Positions 26,476 to 33,466 of a stretch of 52,532 nucleotides of DNA are shown in pieces; the first letter of the stretch is position 1, and each line of letters begins with the position of its first letter. This DNA comes from a bacterium (GTDB taxonomy: Bacteria > Bacillota > Clostridia > Lachnospirales > Lachnospiraceae). A model generated the notes under the pieces. That model made no database searches. It was not told the origin of the DNA and saw nothing but the letters and a program-made list of their open reading frames with translations. A program made the translations under genes and the position numbers. Where the stretch lies: the NCBI GenBank assembly GCA_030535455.1, contig JAUNJY010000030.1, forward strand, positions 1-52,532, in the 5' to 3' direction.

Positions 26476-26544
26476 ATATTGTCTCCTTTTCTTTTTTTCT
26501 TAATAGTAACTTTGAAATCTTTGAACTTTCTTTGATTTCATAGA

Positions 26545-27435
26545 TTAGTTAGAAAAAAAGAAAATTTTAACCTCGGTACCCGAACCATATACGCTGTTAA
26601 GTGTTATTTTCCCTCCATGTGCCTCCACAATCCATTTTGCAATGGGCAGTCCAAGTCCTGAGCCACCTTGGTTTCTAGTTCTTGCTTTATCTACTCTGTA
26701 AAATCGTAAGAATACTTTTTCTACCTCATCCTTTGGTATACCCTCACCATTGTCAGAAACAGATATCTCGATATGCTTTCCATTTTTTTTAGCCATGATC
26801 CTGATTTCTCCTGGTCTTCCCATATAGTTAATTGCATTCTCAATCAGTATGGTGAACAACTGGCTAATCCGAGCGACATCTCCCTTCATCAAAAGGGTAT
26901 CATCAATCTTCGTATGAATCTGTATGTGTTTCTTTCTTGCCAAAGCCTCTAATGCCTCTACTCGTCCATTAACGATAATTGCAAGTGGTATGTCCTGTAA
27001 CGCTAGTGTTTGCTCCTTTGTATCGGCTCTAGATAATGTTAGTAAATCTTCGACTAACTTCCCCATTCGTTCTGTCTCTACACGAATGTTTTCTAACCAC
27101 TTTTCCTGGTCTTTCACCGTCTCATCTTCATTCTCCAGAACTATTTCCAAATTGGACTGAATTACTGCAAGAGGCGTTCGCAATTCATGGGAGGCATCGG
27201 CCGTAAAATCCAACTGACGCTTCCATGACTCTCCAATTGGCTTGATCGCTATCTTTGACAATAACAAACTACCTGCAAATACAAGGGCTATAATAATAAC
27301 AACGAGTAAAATAGTTCGGTCATAGTTGATTGGACTTTTGGTTCCAAGAAAAAATAAAAACATTACCATACTCAATATTAAACTGACCACAATCATGGTA
27401 TACACAATAAATCGTTTTCTAATCTTATTTATCAT
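26545..27435 (-). CDS. Sensor histidine kinase
   Basis: The 296-residue kinase has two membrane helices with only a short loop between them (residues 10-31 and 40-62), so it senses within the membrane or through a partner. The H box is FTADASHELRTPLAVI. The ATPase has N box ENAINYMG, G1 VSDNGEGIP, F box FLRFYRVDKAR and G2 GGSGLGLPI. There is no HAMP domain. Its ATG (27435) lies inside the end of the response regulator gene (11-nt overlap), so the two are translated together. Confidence 0.93.
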   Translation of the reverse strand: MINKIRKRFIVYTMIVVSLILSMVMFLFFLGTKSPINYDRTILLVVIIIALVFAGSLLLSKIAIKPIGESWKRQLDFTADASHELRTPLAVIQSNLEIVLENEDETVKDQEKWLENIRVETERMGKLVEDLLTLSRADTKEQTLALQDIPLAIIVNGRVEALEALARKKHIQIHTKIDDTLLMKGDVARISQLFTILIENAINYMGRPGEIRIMAKKNGKHIEISVSDNGEGIPKDEVEKVFLRFYRVDKARTRNQGGSGLGLPIAKWIVEAHGGKITLNSVYGSGTEVKIFFFSN

Positions 27436-28111
27436 GTTGCACCTCCAAAAGGGTGTACCCCATTCCCCTGACTGTCTTTAATTGAAGTTCTGCCTCTAAA
27501 AAATTAATTTTCTTTCTTAAGTAGAAGATATATAACTCCACATTGCCATACATGACGCTTTTATCAAATCCCCATATTCGATCTAATATCTGTTCTTTCG
27601 TTAACGTTTGCCCTAAATTTCTAAGAAATAGCTCTAACAATTGAGCCTCTGTCCTTGTCAAACTGACCTCATGGTCTGCCCAGGAACATTTCCCCTGGTT
27701 TACATTTAATCTAAGCGTTCCAGCCTGTAACTCCTCATCCATAAGTAATCGGGCATTTCTCCGTAATAATGCCTTGACTCTTGCTAAAAGCTCCTTATTG
27801 GCAAATGGCTTTACCAGGTAATCATCGGCCCCTGCTTCTAATCCCTCCACACGATCGTCAATCCCGCTCTTTGCGGTTAAGAACATTGCCGGAGTATGTA
27901 TCTTGTTTTCTCGTACTGTCTTTAATATCTCCACACCCTCTTTTCCCGGCAGCATCCTATCCATAATCAAGACATCATAACTATTTGTCAATGCATAGTC
28001 TTCGCCCGCAATACCATCATAGGCAACATCCACTTGATACTTGTTCTTCTTTAAAATATATTCTAATGCATCCGCCAATGCCCTTTCATCCTCAATTAAT
28101 AAAATCCTCAT
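27425..28111 (-). CDS. OmpR-family response regulator
   Basis: The 228-residue protein has a receiver domain (acidic pair IEDE, phospho-Asp in VLIMDRMLPG, Lys in YLVKPF) and a winged-helix DNA-binding domain (LTRTEAQLLELFLRNLGQTLTKEQ, split here by role: recognition near YGNVELYIFYLRKK). Its cognate kinase overlaps it directly downstream. It starts 27 nt after the membrane protein gene, so it is probably in the same transcript as marR. Confidence 0.94.
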   Translation of the reverse strand: MRILLIEDERALADALEYILKKNKYQVDVAYDGIAGEDYALTNSYDVLIMDRMLPGKEGVEILKTVRENKIHTPAMFLTAKSGIDDRVEGLEAGADDYLVKPFANKELLARVKALLRRNARLLMDEELQAGTLRLNVNQGKCSWADHEVSLTRTEAQLLELFLRNLGQTLTKEQILDRIWGFDKSVMYGNVELYIFYLRKKINFLEAELQLKTVRGMGYTLLEVQHDK

Positions 28112-28138
28112 TTAACCCCTCCCCATAGAACACTACTT

Positions 28139-28990
28139 TCACCTCTTAAACAGCTTAAGCGAACAGTATGTACATGTTACAAATAACACTGGAAATACAA
28201 TTAATTCTAACGGTTTCATTTCCACTCCACGTATTCGCATTAAAATCGCCATAGCACTGACTGCTGCTGTCATGGTAACTGCTTTGCAGACCAATACGAC
28301 TGCTAGCAGGTACCCCCATTCCTTCTTTTTCTTAAGCAGATAGCCGGATACAAAACAGGCCGGAACGACAACTCCCAGATCCAGTGTCTGTATGCCTAGC
28401 GTAGAATAATGTTCTAATCCAGCAGGTGCCGTATTCGTAGTAATTGTAGGCACAATTCGACCTAACCACATCATGCCCAATACTAGCCCAGTAATTATTA
28501 GAAACCTGCTAATTAGTTTTACTGGGAACTGCTTTTCAAGTCTCTTGCAAAGTCCACCTTGAAGAATTGCTTTCATACAGAGAATAAAATCATACAAACT
28601 CAACGTCATAATCGCTACATAGATAAGGTATAACGGATTATAGGTAATTAAAAAGGAATAGGACATGTAGGTGTAAAGAAAATAGGCAATTGTTCCAGTC
28701 AATAAAAATGCCCCGACTGCTTTACGATTATGTAATAGACACAGAGACAATGTAACTAATGGAATTCCAATCACCAGCGTAATAAAGTCCTGTGCAATCG
28801 CCTGAGTTGCCATGGATACCGAATCTCTTGCATACAATCCTTTGTTATATAGCTTGATTGTTTCTCCAAATGCTGTTTTGATATCGTCATATTCCTTTGC
28901 TCCGCTGCTAAATAGTCCGATTAGTGCGGCAATTCCTGCTAAAGCCACTATTAGTACTGTTAACACTTTTATTGTCTTTATATTTTCCAT
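28139..28990 (-). CDS. Polytopic membrane protein of unknown function
   Basis: The 283-residue protein has about eight hydrophobic helices and no motif I recognise. It lies 49 nt after marR and 27 nt before a response regulator gene on the same strand. The position suggests it is a MarR target, perhaps involved in transport or stress at the membrane. Confidence 0.7.
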   Translation of the reverse strand: MENIKTIKVLTVLIVALAGIAALIGLFSSGAKEYDDIKTAFGETIKLYNKGLYARDSVSMATQAIAQDFITLVIGIPLVTLSLCLLHNRKAVGAFLLTGTIAYFLYTYMSYSFLITYNPLYLIYVAIMTLSLYDFILCMKAILQGGLCKRLEKQFPVKLISRFLIITGLVLGMMWLGRIVPTITTNTAPAGLEHYSTLGIQTLDLGVVVPACFVSGYLLKKKKEWGYLLAVVLVCKAVTMTAAVSAMAILMRIRGVEMKPLELIVFPVLFVTCTYCSLKLFKR

Positions 28991-29039
28991 TTACTTTTCC
29001 AACCTTTCCTTATTTCACTCCTATTCTTTTATCATCCTA

Positions 29040-29525
29040 CTATTTGGTCCTGGAGTTTGCAAAATACTCTTCTAAATAATCAATCCCATTCATCATTTTA
29101 ATAGAAAGCTTATAGTACAGCTCTACTTCTTCCTCTGTAAATTCCTGATATAAGATTTTATGAACCTCCTTCGTAAACTGCTCACGTTCCTTTGTATATT
29201 GCATTCCCTTTTCAGTTCTTTTTACACATAATGCTCTTGCGTCTGCTAACGATTTTTCCAGTATCACATAGCCATCCCGCTCTAAACAAGCTGCTATCTT
29301 TTTTACATTCTGTCTCGAACATCCCATTGTTTCTGCTAGTGTGGACAAATCCGGTGCCTCCTCAAATGCTTGACAAACAGACAATAGCATCCATTGCTTT
29401 ACTGACATGTCATTATATCTGTCAAACACTGCATGTAATCGATTTTCCTGGATAAAGACTCCAACAAATAACAGCTTTTTTATCCAGGCAGGATCTTTTC
29501 CCATCTCTTCATACTTTGTATTCAT
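29040..29525 (-). CDS. MarR-family transcriptional regulator
   Basis: The 161-residue protein starts at ATG 29525 with GGGAGG 7 nt upstream. The winged helix is visible: the helix-turn-helix LSTLAETMGCSRQNVKKIAACLERDGYV and wing residues LEKSLADARALCVKRTEKG. MarR proteins are dimeric repressors released by small ligands. Two palindromes overlap its own promoter, so it is very likely autorepressed and controls the downstream membrane protein. Confidence 0.9.
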   Translation of the reverse strand: MNTKYEEMGKDPAWIKKLLFVGVFIQENRLHAVFDRYNDMSVKQWMLLSVCQAFEEAPDLSTLAETMGCSRQNVKKIAACLERDGYVILEKSLADARALCVKRTEKGMQYTKEREQFTKEVHKILYQEFTEEEVELYYKLSIKMMNGIDYLEEYFANSRTK

Positions 29526-29547
29526 AATCCGCCTCCCTATTTTACCA

Positions 29548-29600
29548 AAATAAGGTAACTCATTACCGCTATTATAGTAACAAGTTACCTTATTTGTCAA
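29548..29600 (-). promoter_or_regulatory. marR promoter with two operator palindromes
   Basis: On the minus strand, TTGACA (29595-29600), an 18-nt spacer and TATAAT (29571-29576) form a consensus promoter. GTAAC-AA-GTTAC lies in the spacer and GGTAA-N4-TTACC just downstream of the -10. The outer arms AAATAAGGTAACT (29548-29560) and AGTTACCTTATTT (29583-29595) are perfect 13-bp complements. This layout is typical of MarR autorepression. Confidence 0.8.
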
Positions 29601-30322
29601 CATTACTTTCCTAAGAATACATTCTACTTCCAGACAAGTATCCTATAACTGTTCTCCATTTTCTCTTACGATATTTTTTCGACTACCACAAAAGGCGGAA
29701 ATGTACAAGATTTTATTACATCCATTGTATTATTTTATTCTTGTTTAGCATAATTACGATATAATGGTCATACTAAAACTCTTGCTTCCATAAATAAATA
29801 GAGGTATTATGCAGGTGAAATAGAACACAGTTTTATGGGGAAGGGAGATTTTATGAGAAGTAAATACCGTTTGATCCATGTATTTCTACTCACCTTTATT
29901 CTTGTTTTCAATCTATGCGCAACAACCACATTGGGAGCAGAGACCGAAACTACCTATGAGCAAACTGCAATACATACTTTAAGTGCAAAAAAACAGGTAA
30001 GTCCATCCATTAGTAAGACTAGCTGTACCCTAGTAAAAAGTCAGACAACAACGCTAAAGATTAAAAATGCCACTAAAAAGGTTACGTGGTCATCCTCCAA
30101 TACCAAAGTGGCCTCTGTCAACAAAAGTGGCAAAGTTACTGCTAAATCCAAAGGAAAAGCTACCATTACTGCTAAAGTAGGAAGTAAGAAGCTAAAATGT
30201 GCCATAAAAGTTGAGACGCCTAAGATCAACTGTTCTTCTGTCAAGCTTAATGTCCGCAAGAAGAAAACCCTGTCACTTTCTGGAAATTCTCAAAGAATAA
30301 CCTGGAGTTCCTCCAGTCAAGA

Positions 30323-30341
30323 CCACCGGCTTAGCCGGTGG
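30323..30341. repeat. Subterminal hairpin of the IS, tnpA 3' side
   Basis: CCACCGGC and GCCGGTGG with a 3-nt loop (TTA) lie six bases inside the element's edge. Such imperfect-end hairpins are what TnpA binds in IS200/IS605 elements. The matching one is at 31109-31126. Confidence 0.8.
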
Positions 30342-30519
30342 CTTGCTCTGCCCCTATAAGGGGCTTTTCCTGCTTGCGCCCGGGAGGCGCCTGATGTGGA
30401 TTGCCAACCGCACTACATTCTCAGGCTAGCCCTAAAGGGCTTTTTTATTGCTTCCTCAGCCTTGCAAGCTCCTTGAGCTCCTCCCTATGGCTTTCTTCCC
30501 CAGCTGTCCCTATCGGGAC

Positions 30520-30993
30520 TTATCTTCTGCTTTTTTGTACCGGCTCACCCGTGAACGGGTCTATATATTCGTTCAACGTCATTTGATCTGCTTCCAAATC
30601 TTCTTTCAATTGATTTGCAATATATTCTTGAATTTTTTTTGTATTCTTTCCTACCGTATCTACATAATATCCCCTGCACCAAAAATGACGATTTCCATAC
30701 TTATATTTTAAATTTGCGTGTCTTTCAAAAATCATCAATGAACTTTTTCCTTTTAGATATCCCATTATTTCGGACACACTATATTTTGGTGGAATTCTCA
30801 CAAGCATATGAATATGATCTTTGCAGCACTCTGCTTCAATAATTTCTATTCCTTTTCTTTTACAAAGAGTGCTTAAAATCTGACCTACATCTTCTTTGAG
30901 TTTTCCATATATAATCTGTCTTCTATACTTTGGTGCAAACACCAAATGGTACTTGTATTCCCATGTTGTATGGGCTAAACTGTTGGTATCCAA
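30520..30993 (-). CDS. tnpA: IS200/IS605-family transposase TnpA (Y1 HUH)
   Basis: The transposase cuts and rejoins single-stranded DNA. The start is TTG 30993 with AAAGGAGG 7 nt upstream, giving 157 residues. It has the family start (YKYHLVFAPKYRRQIIYG), the HUH pair in DHIHMLVRIPP and a Tyr-bearing helix following RGYYVDTVGKNTKKIQEYI. All key residues are present, so the enzyme may be active. The longer frame to 31038 has no better start site. Confidence 0.93.
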   Translation of the reverse strand: MDTNSLAHTTWEYKYHLVFAPKYRRQIIYGKLKEDVGQILSTLCKRKGIEIIEAECCKDHIHMLVRIPPKYSVSEIMGYLKGKSSLMIFERHANLKYKYGNRHFWCRGYYVDTVGKNTKKIQEYIANQLKEDLEADQMTLNEYIDPFTGEPVQKSRR

Positions 30994-31108
30994 TTGGATA
31001 ACCTCCTTTGCTTTTATATTTTTGGTTGCAATCCTCAAATATTATAAGCACAGGAGGTTTTTCTCGTATAGGGAGTATTTTGCTTGAAGCTAAAGCTGTC
31101 TGGGGACA

Positions 31109-31126
31109 CACCGGCATAGCCGGTGG
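31109..31126. repeat. Subterminal hairpin of the IS, tnpA 5' side
   Basis: CACCGGC and GCCGGTG around ATA, 19 nt from the predicted boundary at 31145. Stem sequence is the same as that of the hairpin at 30323-30341, in direct orientation, as the single-strand transposition mechanism requires. Confidence 0.8.
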
Positions 31127-31480
31127 TTTATTGTTTCTAGTGATACAATAAGGCCATCGCTACTGTTAGCAGCAAAGGCCTAGTAACTGCTAAAAAGGCC
31201 GGGACAGCAACAATAACCGCAAAAGTTGCCAGCGGCAAGACATATAAATGTAAAGTCACTGTACCTAAGGCAACCGTTAGCAGCACCGTATATATTACAA
31301 GAACGGGGAACTGCTATCATAAAAGTGGGTGTAGATGTTTAAGCCGCAGTAAAATCGCAATTTCGCTTAAAGATGCTAAGGCAAAAGGCTACACTCCATG
31401 TTCCATCTGTTTTTAGATTATGTAAATGTCATCTTTTATCCAGGTAAGTGCACAAACAAAGCATCCTAAATTTTGAAGTG

Positions 31481-31512
31481 AACCCCTTTTGTTAGACAAA
31501 AGGGGTTTATTT
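31481..31512. terminator. Bidirectional terminator
   Basis: AACCCCTTTTG (31481-31491) pairs with CAAAAGGGGTT (31497-31507), followed by TATTTT on the plus strand. It ends the Big_2 gene and probably also the convergent hydrolase gene. Confidence 0.8.
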
Positions 31513-31562
31513 TATGCGCACTTATCTGAAAAGATAAGGTCCAACATACTTTGGTATTACAT

Positions 31563-32657
31563 CTATTTTGTGAGGTATTTAAAGTCCGGTGCACTGCCAA
31601 GTTCAAATTGCACATAGTCTGAGTTGTTCATCAAATCATTTAAGTCAACACATTGAACTCTTTGATTTTTGTAGGTAGTCCAGTAGAAACGTAAGCTCTC
31701 TGAACACATTGCACTTGTATATACAGTATAATCATAAGGAATGACATCCTCATTATAGTCAGACGTTCCTTTATCTTGTGTTATTTCCACCAATCCAAGC
31801 GGAAATGCTACATTATGAAAAAGATGAAGCAGATTGATAATCCCATCTTCCTCATTTTCACCTTTTATCCCATACTTTTTCAAAAAAGAAAGGCGAACAA
31901 AGCGGGAAGGTGAGCTGCAGTCTCCAGGTAATCCATGTGCCCCATTTCCGGAAAAACACTGTTCTAGCTTATCTCCATTTATGTCTAATACGTCATAATC
32001 AAGACTTCGTATATCAAAATAATTCAACAGATTTAGTCGATGCCAAGAATAACTTGGACTGTTTGTCATAACACCCATACTATTTCGATAAATACTCATT
32101 CCAGTTTCATCTGGCTCGATAATCACCACTTCTCCTGTCCGATCGGAAAAAGCCCAATGGACGGTAGGAACTGTTCCAAGCATTGGAAGGTCTACTACTG
32201 TTATCTTAGTCTGAAATGCATCTACTACTTCCGCAACACTTGCGCATTGTGTAAGAAGATAGGTAACTACAAATCCAGCCTGTAATGGAATGGTTCCGGT
32301 TACTGTCTCAGAAGAAAAATGTGCAAAATTACGATAATATAATTGTCCGCCCATTAGTCCCTTTTCATTGATGCCCTCATATAAGACAGGCGTACATGGT
32401 ATGAGAAGGGATCCGGTTCCGACTGCTCCGTAACGTGACTCAAACTTTGATGTTTCAACAACATTATTCTCTATACTAGTTCCGCAACCATAAAAATTCT
32501 TACCTTTTGGAATATACGTAACTTTGCTTCCCTGGGTAAGTCGATTAAAGTCAAAATTTCTTCCCCATAAATGTTTTTCATCCTTGGTAGTCCATCCCAT
32601 GGAACTACATCCGGCATTCATGGCTGATAAAAGCTGTTCTGTAACGTTTGAATTCAA
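31563..32657 (-). CDS. Choloylglycine hydrolase / penicillin V acylase family (Ntn hydrolase)
   Basis: These enzymes cleave linear amides such as conjugated bile salts, penicillin V or acyl-homoserine lactones. The 364-residue protein keeps the active set: nucleophile Cys17 (AGCSSMGW), Arg33 and Asp36 (GRNFDF), Asn in VMTNSPSYSWH and Arg in SSPSRFVRLS. In bile salt hydrolases the Cys follows Met1, but here a 16-residue propeptide precedes it. That resembles, but exceeds, the 3-residue one of Bacillus penicillin V acylase. The start is TTG 32657 with GAGG 8 nt upstream; the ATG at 32621 has no ribosome site. The substrate is unknown, and with no signal peptide the enzyme is probably cytoplasmic. 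Confidence 0.88.
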   Translation of the reverse strand: MNSNVTEQLLSAMNAGCSSMGWTTKDEKHLWGRNFDFNRLTQGSKVTYIPKGKNFYGCGTSIENNVVETSKFESRYGAVGTGSLLIPCTPVLYEGINEKGLMGGQLYYRNFAHFSSETVTGTIPLQAGFVVTYLLTQCASVAEVVDAFQTKITVVDLPMLGTVPTVHWAFSDRTGEVVIIEPDETGMSIYRNSMGVMTNSPSYSWHRLNLLNYFDIRSLDYDVLDINGDKLEQCFSGNGAHGLPGDCSSPSRFVRLSFLKKYGIKGENEEDGIINLLHLFHNVAFPLGLVEITQDKGTSDYNEDVIPYDYTVYTSAMCSESLRFYWTTYKNQRVQCVDLNDLMNNSDYVQFELGSAPDFKYLTK

Positions 32658-32681
32658 TGTCTATTCCTCATTTCACGTGTC

Positions 32682-32714
32682 ATAATATAGTACTCTTTTC
32701 TGATACTATATTAT
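32682..32714. promoter_or_regulatory. Perfect 11-bp inverted repeat upstream of the Ntn hydrolase gene
   Basis: ATAATATAGTA (32682-32692) and TACTATATTAT (32704-32714) are exact complements around an 11-nt loop, 25 nt upstream of the TTG start. On the minus strand TTAATA-N17-TATAGT overlaps it and may be the promoter. It is a likely operator. Confidence 0.5.
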
Positions 32715-32785
32715 CCAGCAACAAACATATTAATTCACTCTTGCTCTATCAAAAAATAGATGTACTTTAGCTCGTTGTTCGCGTA

Positions 32786-32842
32786 AATAAAAAAGAAGGA
32801 ACTACTTAGTTCCATATTTCTATGAGAATTAAGTAGTTCCTT
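32786..32842 (-). terminator. Terminator of the small-peptide cassette
   Basis: AAGGAACTACTTA (32796-32808) pairs with TAAGTAGTTCCTT (32830-32842), 13 bp without mismatch. On the minus strand TTCTTTTTTATTT follows. It separates the peptide genes from the downstream hydrolase gene. Confidence 0.85.
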
Positions 32843-32858
32843 TGTAAAAACTGTTTCC

Positions 32859-32887
32859 GGCTTATAGGGCTTTATGTCCTATAAGCC
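32859..32887 (-). repeat. 3' hairpin of peptide gene copy 2
   Basis: GGCTTATAGG (32859-32868) and CCTATAAGCC (32878-32887) form a 10-bp stem with a 9-nt loop. It overlaps the last codons and stop of copy 2. The same hairpin follows copy 1 directly after its stop, at 33020-33050. Confidence 0.7.
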
Positions 32888-32968
32888 ATACCTGTCGATT
32901 GGCTCATCTCCGACAGAACTGTATTCGTTAGCCTCTTTTTGATTGTTTTGGTTACTTAGATTGTCCAT
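32879..32968 (-). CDS. Small peptide gene, copy 2 (29 residues)
   Basis: ATG at 32968 with GAGGAGGG 7-8 nt upstream; the peptide starts MDNLSNQNNQK and continues EANEYSSVGDEPI-DRYGL. It is acidic, has no Cys, no hydrophobic segment and no signal peptide. Compared with copy 1, the stop TAA is TAT, so translation runs three codons into the 3' hairpin. No family is recognised; a signalling peptide or a leader-type precursor is possible, but no modifying enzyme is adjacent. Confidence 0.6.
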   Translation of the reverse strand: MDNLSNQNNQKEANEYSSVGDEPIDRYGL

Positions 32969-33019
32969 CGCGGTTCCCTCCTCAATCTGTATTTTTACAC
33001 AATTGTAAAAATATGCTTC

Positions 33020-33050
33020 GGCTTATAAGACTTTTTACATCCTATAAGCC
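33020..33050 (-). repeat. 3' hairpin of peptide gene copy 1
   Basis: GGCTTATA (33020-33027) and TATAAGCC (33043-33050) directly follow the copy 1 stop codon on the minus strand. No good T-run follows, so read-through into copy 2 is likely. It may stabilise the message. Confidence 0.65.
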
Positions 33051-33134
33051 TTACTTGCCGATTGGCTCATCTCCAACAGAACTGTATTCGTTAGCCTCTG
33101 AAGATTGAATGCTTTGGTTACTTTGACTTTTCAT
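33051..33134 (-). CDS. Small peptide gene, copy 1 (27 residues)
   Basis: ATG at 33134 with TAGGAGG 8 nt upstream (a near-perfect ribosome site). The peptide starts MKSQSNQSIQSS and continues EANEYSSVGDEPIGK. The 13-residue block EANEYSSVGDEPI is identical to that of copy 2, with one silent base change. The upstream stretch TTGTGTAAAAA is also shared. Tandem duplication of a whole cassette with conserved translation signals argues for a real gene, too short for default gene callers. Function unknown. Confidence 0.62.
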   Translation of the reverse strand: MKSQSNQSIQSSEANEYSSVGDEPIGK

Positions 33135-33266
33135 CGTTGTTACCTCCTACATTCAGAATTGTTTTTACACAACTAGTATGTGTCGATTGAAAAGTTCTTA
33201 TTCGTACTTTTAAGACTTTTTTTCAAGTCGATAATAAATAGACGTTCTTCATTAATATAAGCTTTT

Positions 33267-33354
33267 TGGCATATACGAAATTTTTTTGTAAAATATGCCC
33301 AAATTCATAGTATCTTCTAAGAAAAGCAGGATCGTTCTGGCATATAGAAAATTT
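33267..33354. promoter_or_regulatory. Repeated TGGCATATA-type boxes upstream of the peptide cassette
   Basis: TGGCATATACGAAATTT (33267-33283) and TGGCATATAGAAAATTT (33338-33354) are direct repeats. An inverted ATATGCC (33293-33299) lies between. They sit 130-220 nt upstream of peptide copy 1 and downstream of the murE terminator, so they probably belong to the peptide promoter region. The binding protein is unknown. Confidence 0.4.
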
Positions 33355-33410
33355 TATAGCACAAATGCCTGCTTTGAAACTCAAGACTTTTGACACCCGA
33401 ATTCTATACA

Positions 33411-33439
33411 GCAAAAACGCCCTGAAAATCAGGGCGTTT
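33411..33439 (-). terminator. murE terminator
   Basis: AACGCCCTGA and TCAGGGCGTT (33416-33438) with TTTTTGC following on the minus strand, 28 nt after the murE stop. Confidence 0.85.
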
Positions 33440-33466
33440 CAGCATGGCGACAAAGTCGACATGCAC

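Larger units (their letters stand above)
30317..31145 (-). mobile_element. IS200/IS605-type insertion sequence (single tnpA)
   Basis: An element of about 829 bp with one Y1 transposase gene on the minus strand, hairpins near both ends and no terminal inverted repeats or target duplication, as expected of this family. The ends are set by restoration of the host frame and are good to about 2 nt. About 175 nt lie between tnpA and the left-hand boundary. They contain GCCCCTATAAGGGGC and AGCCCT-AA-AGGGCT-T6 hairpins but no tnpB. Confidence 0.85.
29853..31416 (+). pseudogene. Secreted Big_2 (Ig-like) repeat protein gene interrupted by an IS element
   Basis: The 5' part (29853-30316) encodes a signal peptide (FLLTFILVFNLCATTTLG) and one and a half Big_2 repeats (KKVTWSSSNTKVASVNKSGKVTAK). 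The 3' part (31146-31416) continues KAIATVSSKGLVTAKKAGTA and ends with a Cys/His module (GNCYHKSGCRC and GYTPCSIC) that may bind a metal. Without 30317-31145 the joint reads W-S-S-S-N-K-A and gives 735 nt, an exact 244-residue frame. The ATG at 29853 has GGGAG 5 nt upstream. As it stands the gene makes only a truncated product with a foreign tail. Confidence 0.85.

Noticed and set aside
26510-26534. Three CTTTG repeats between the kinase and methyltransferase-like genes as response regulator sites
   Set aside because: Spacing is uneven (9 and 11 nt) and the motif is short in an AT-rich gap; chance is likely.
32859-33160. Tandem repeat at the peptide genes as a CRISPR array
   Set aside because: Only two units, unequal length, with ribosome sites and open frames; no cas genes in the window.
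33223-33414. 63-codon frame on the minus strand upstream of the peptide genes
   Set aside because: No ribosome site, odd composition, and it covers the repeated TGGCATATA boxes; better explained as a regulatory region.
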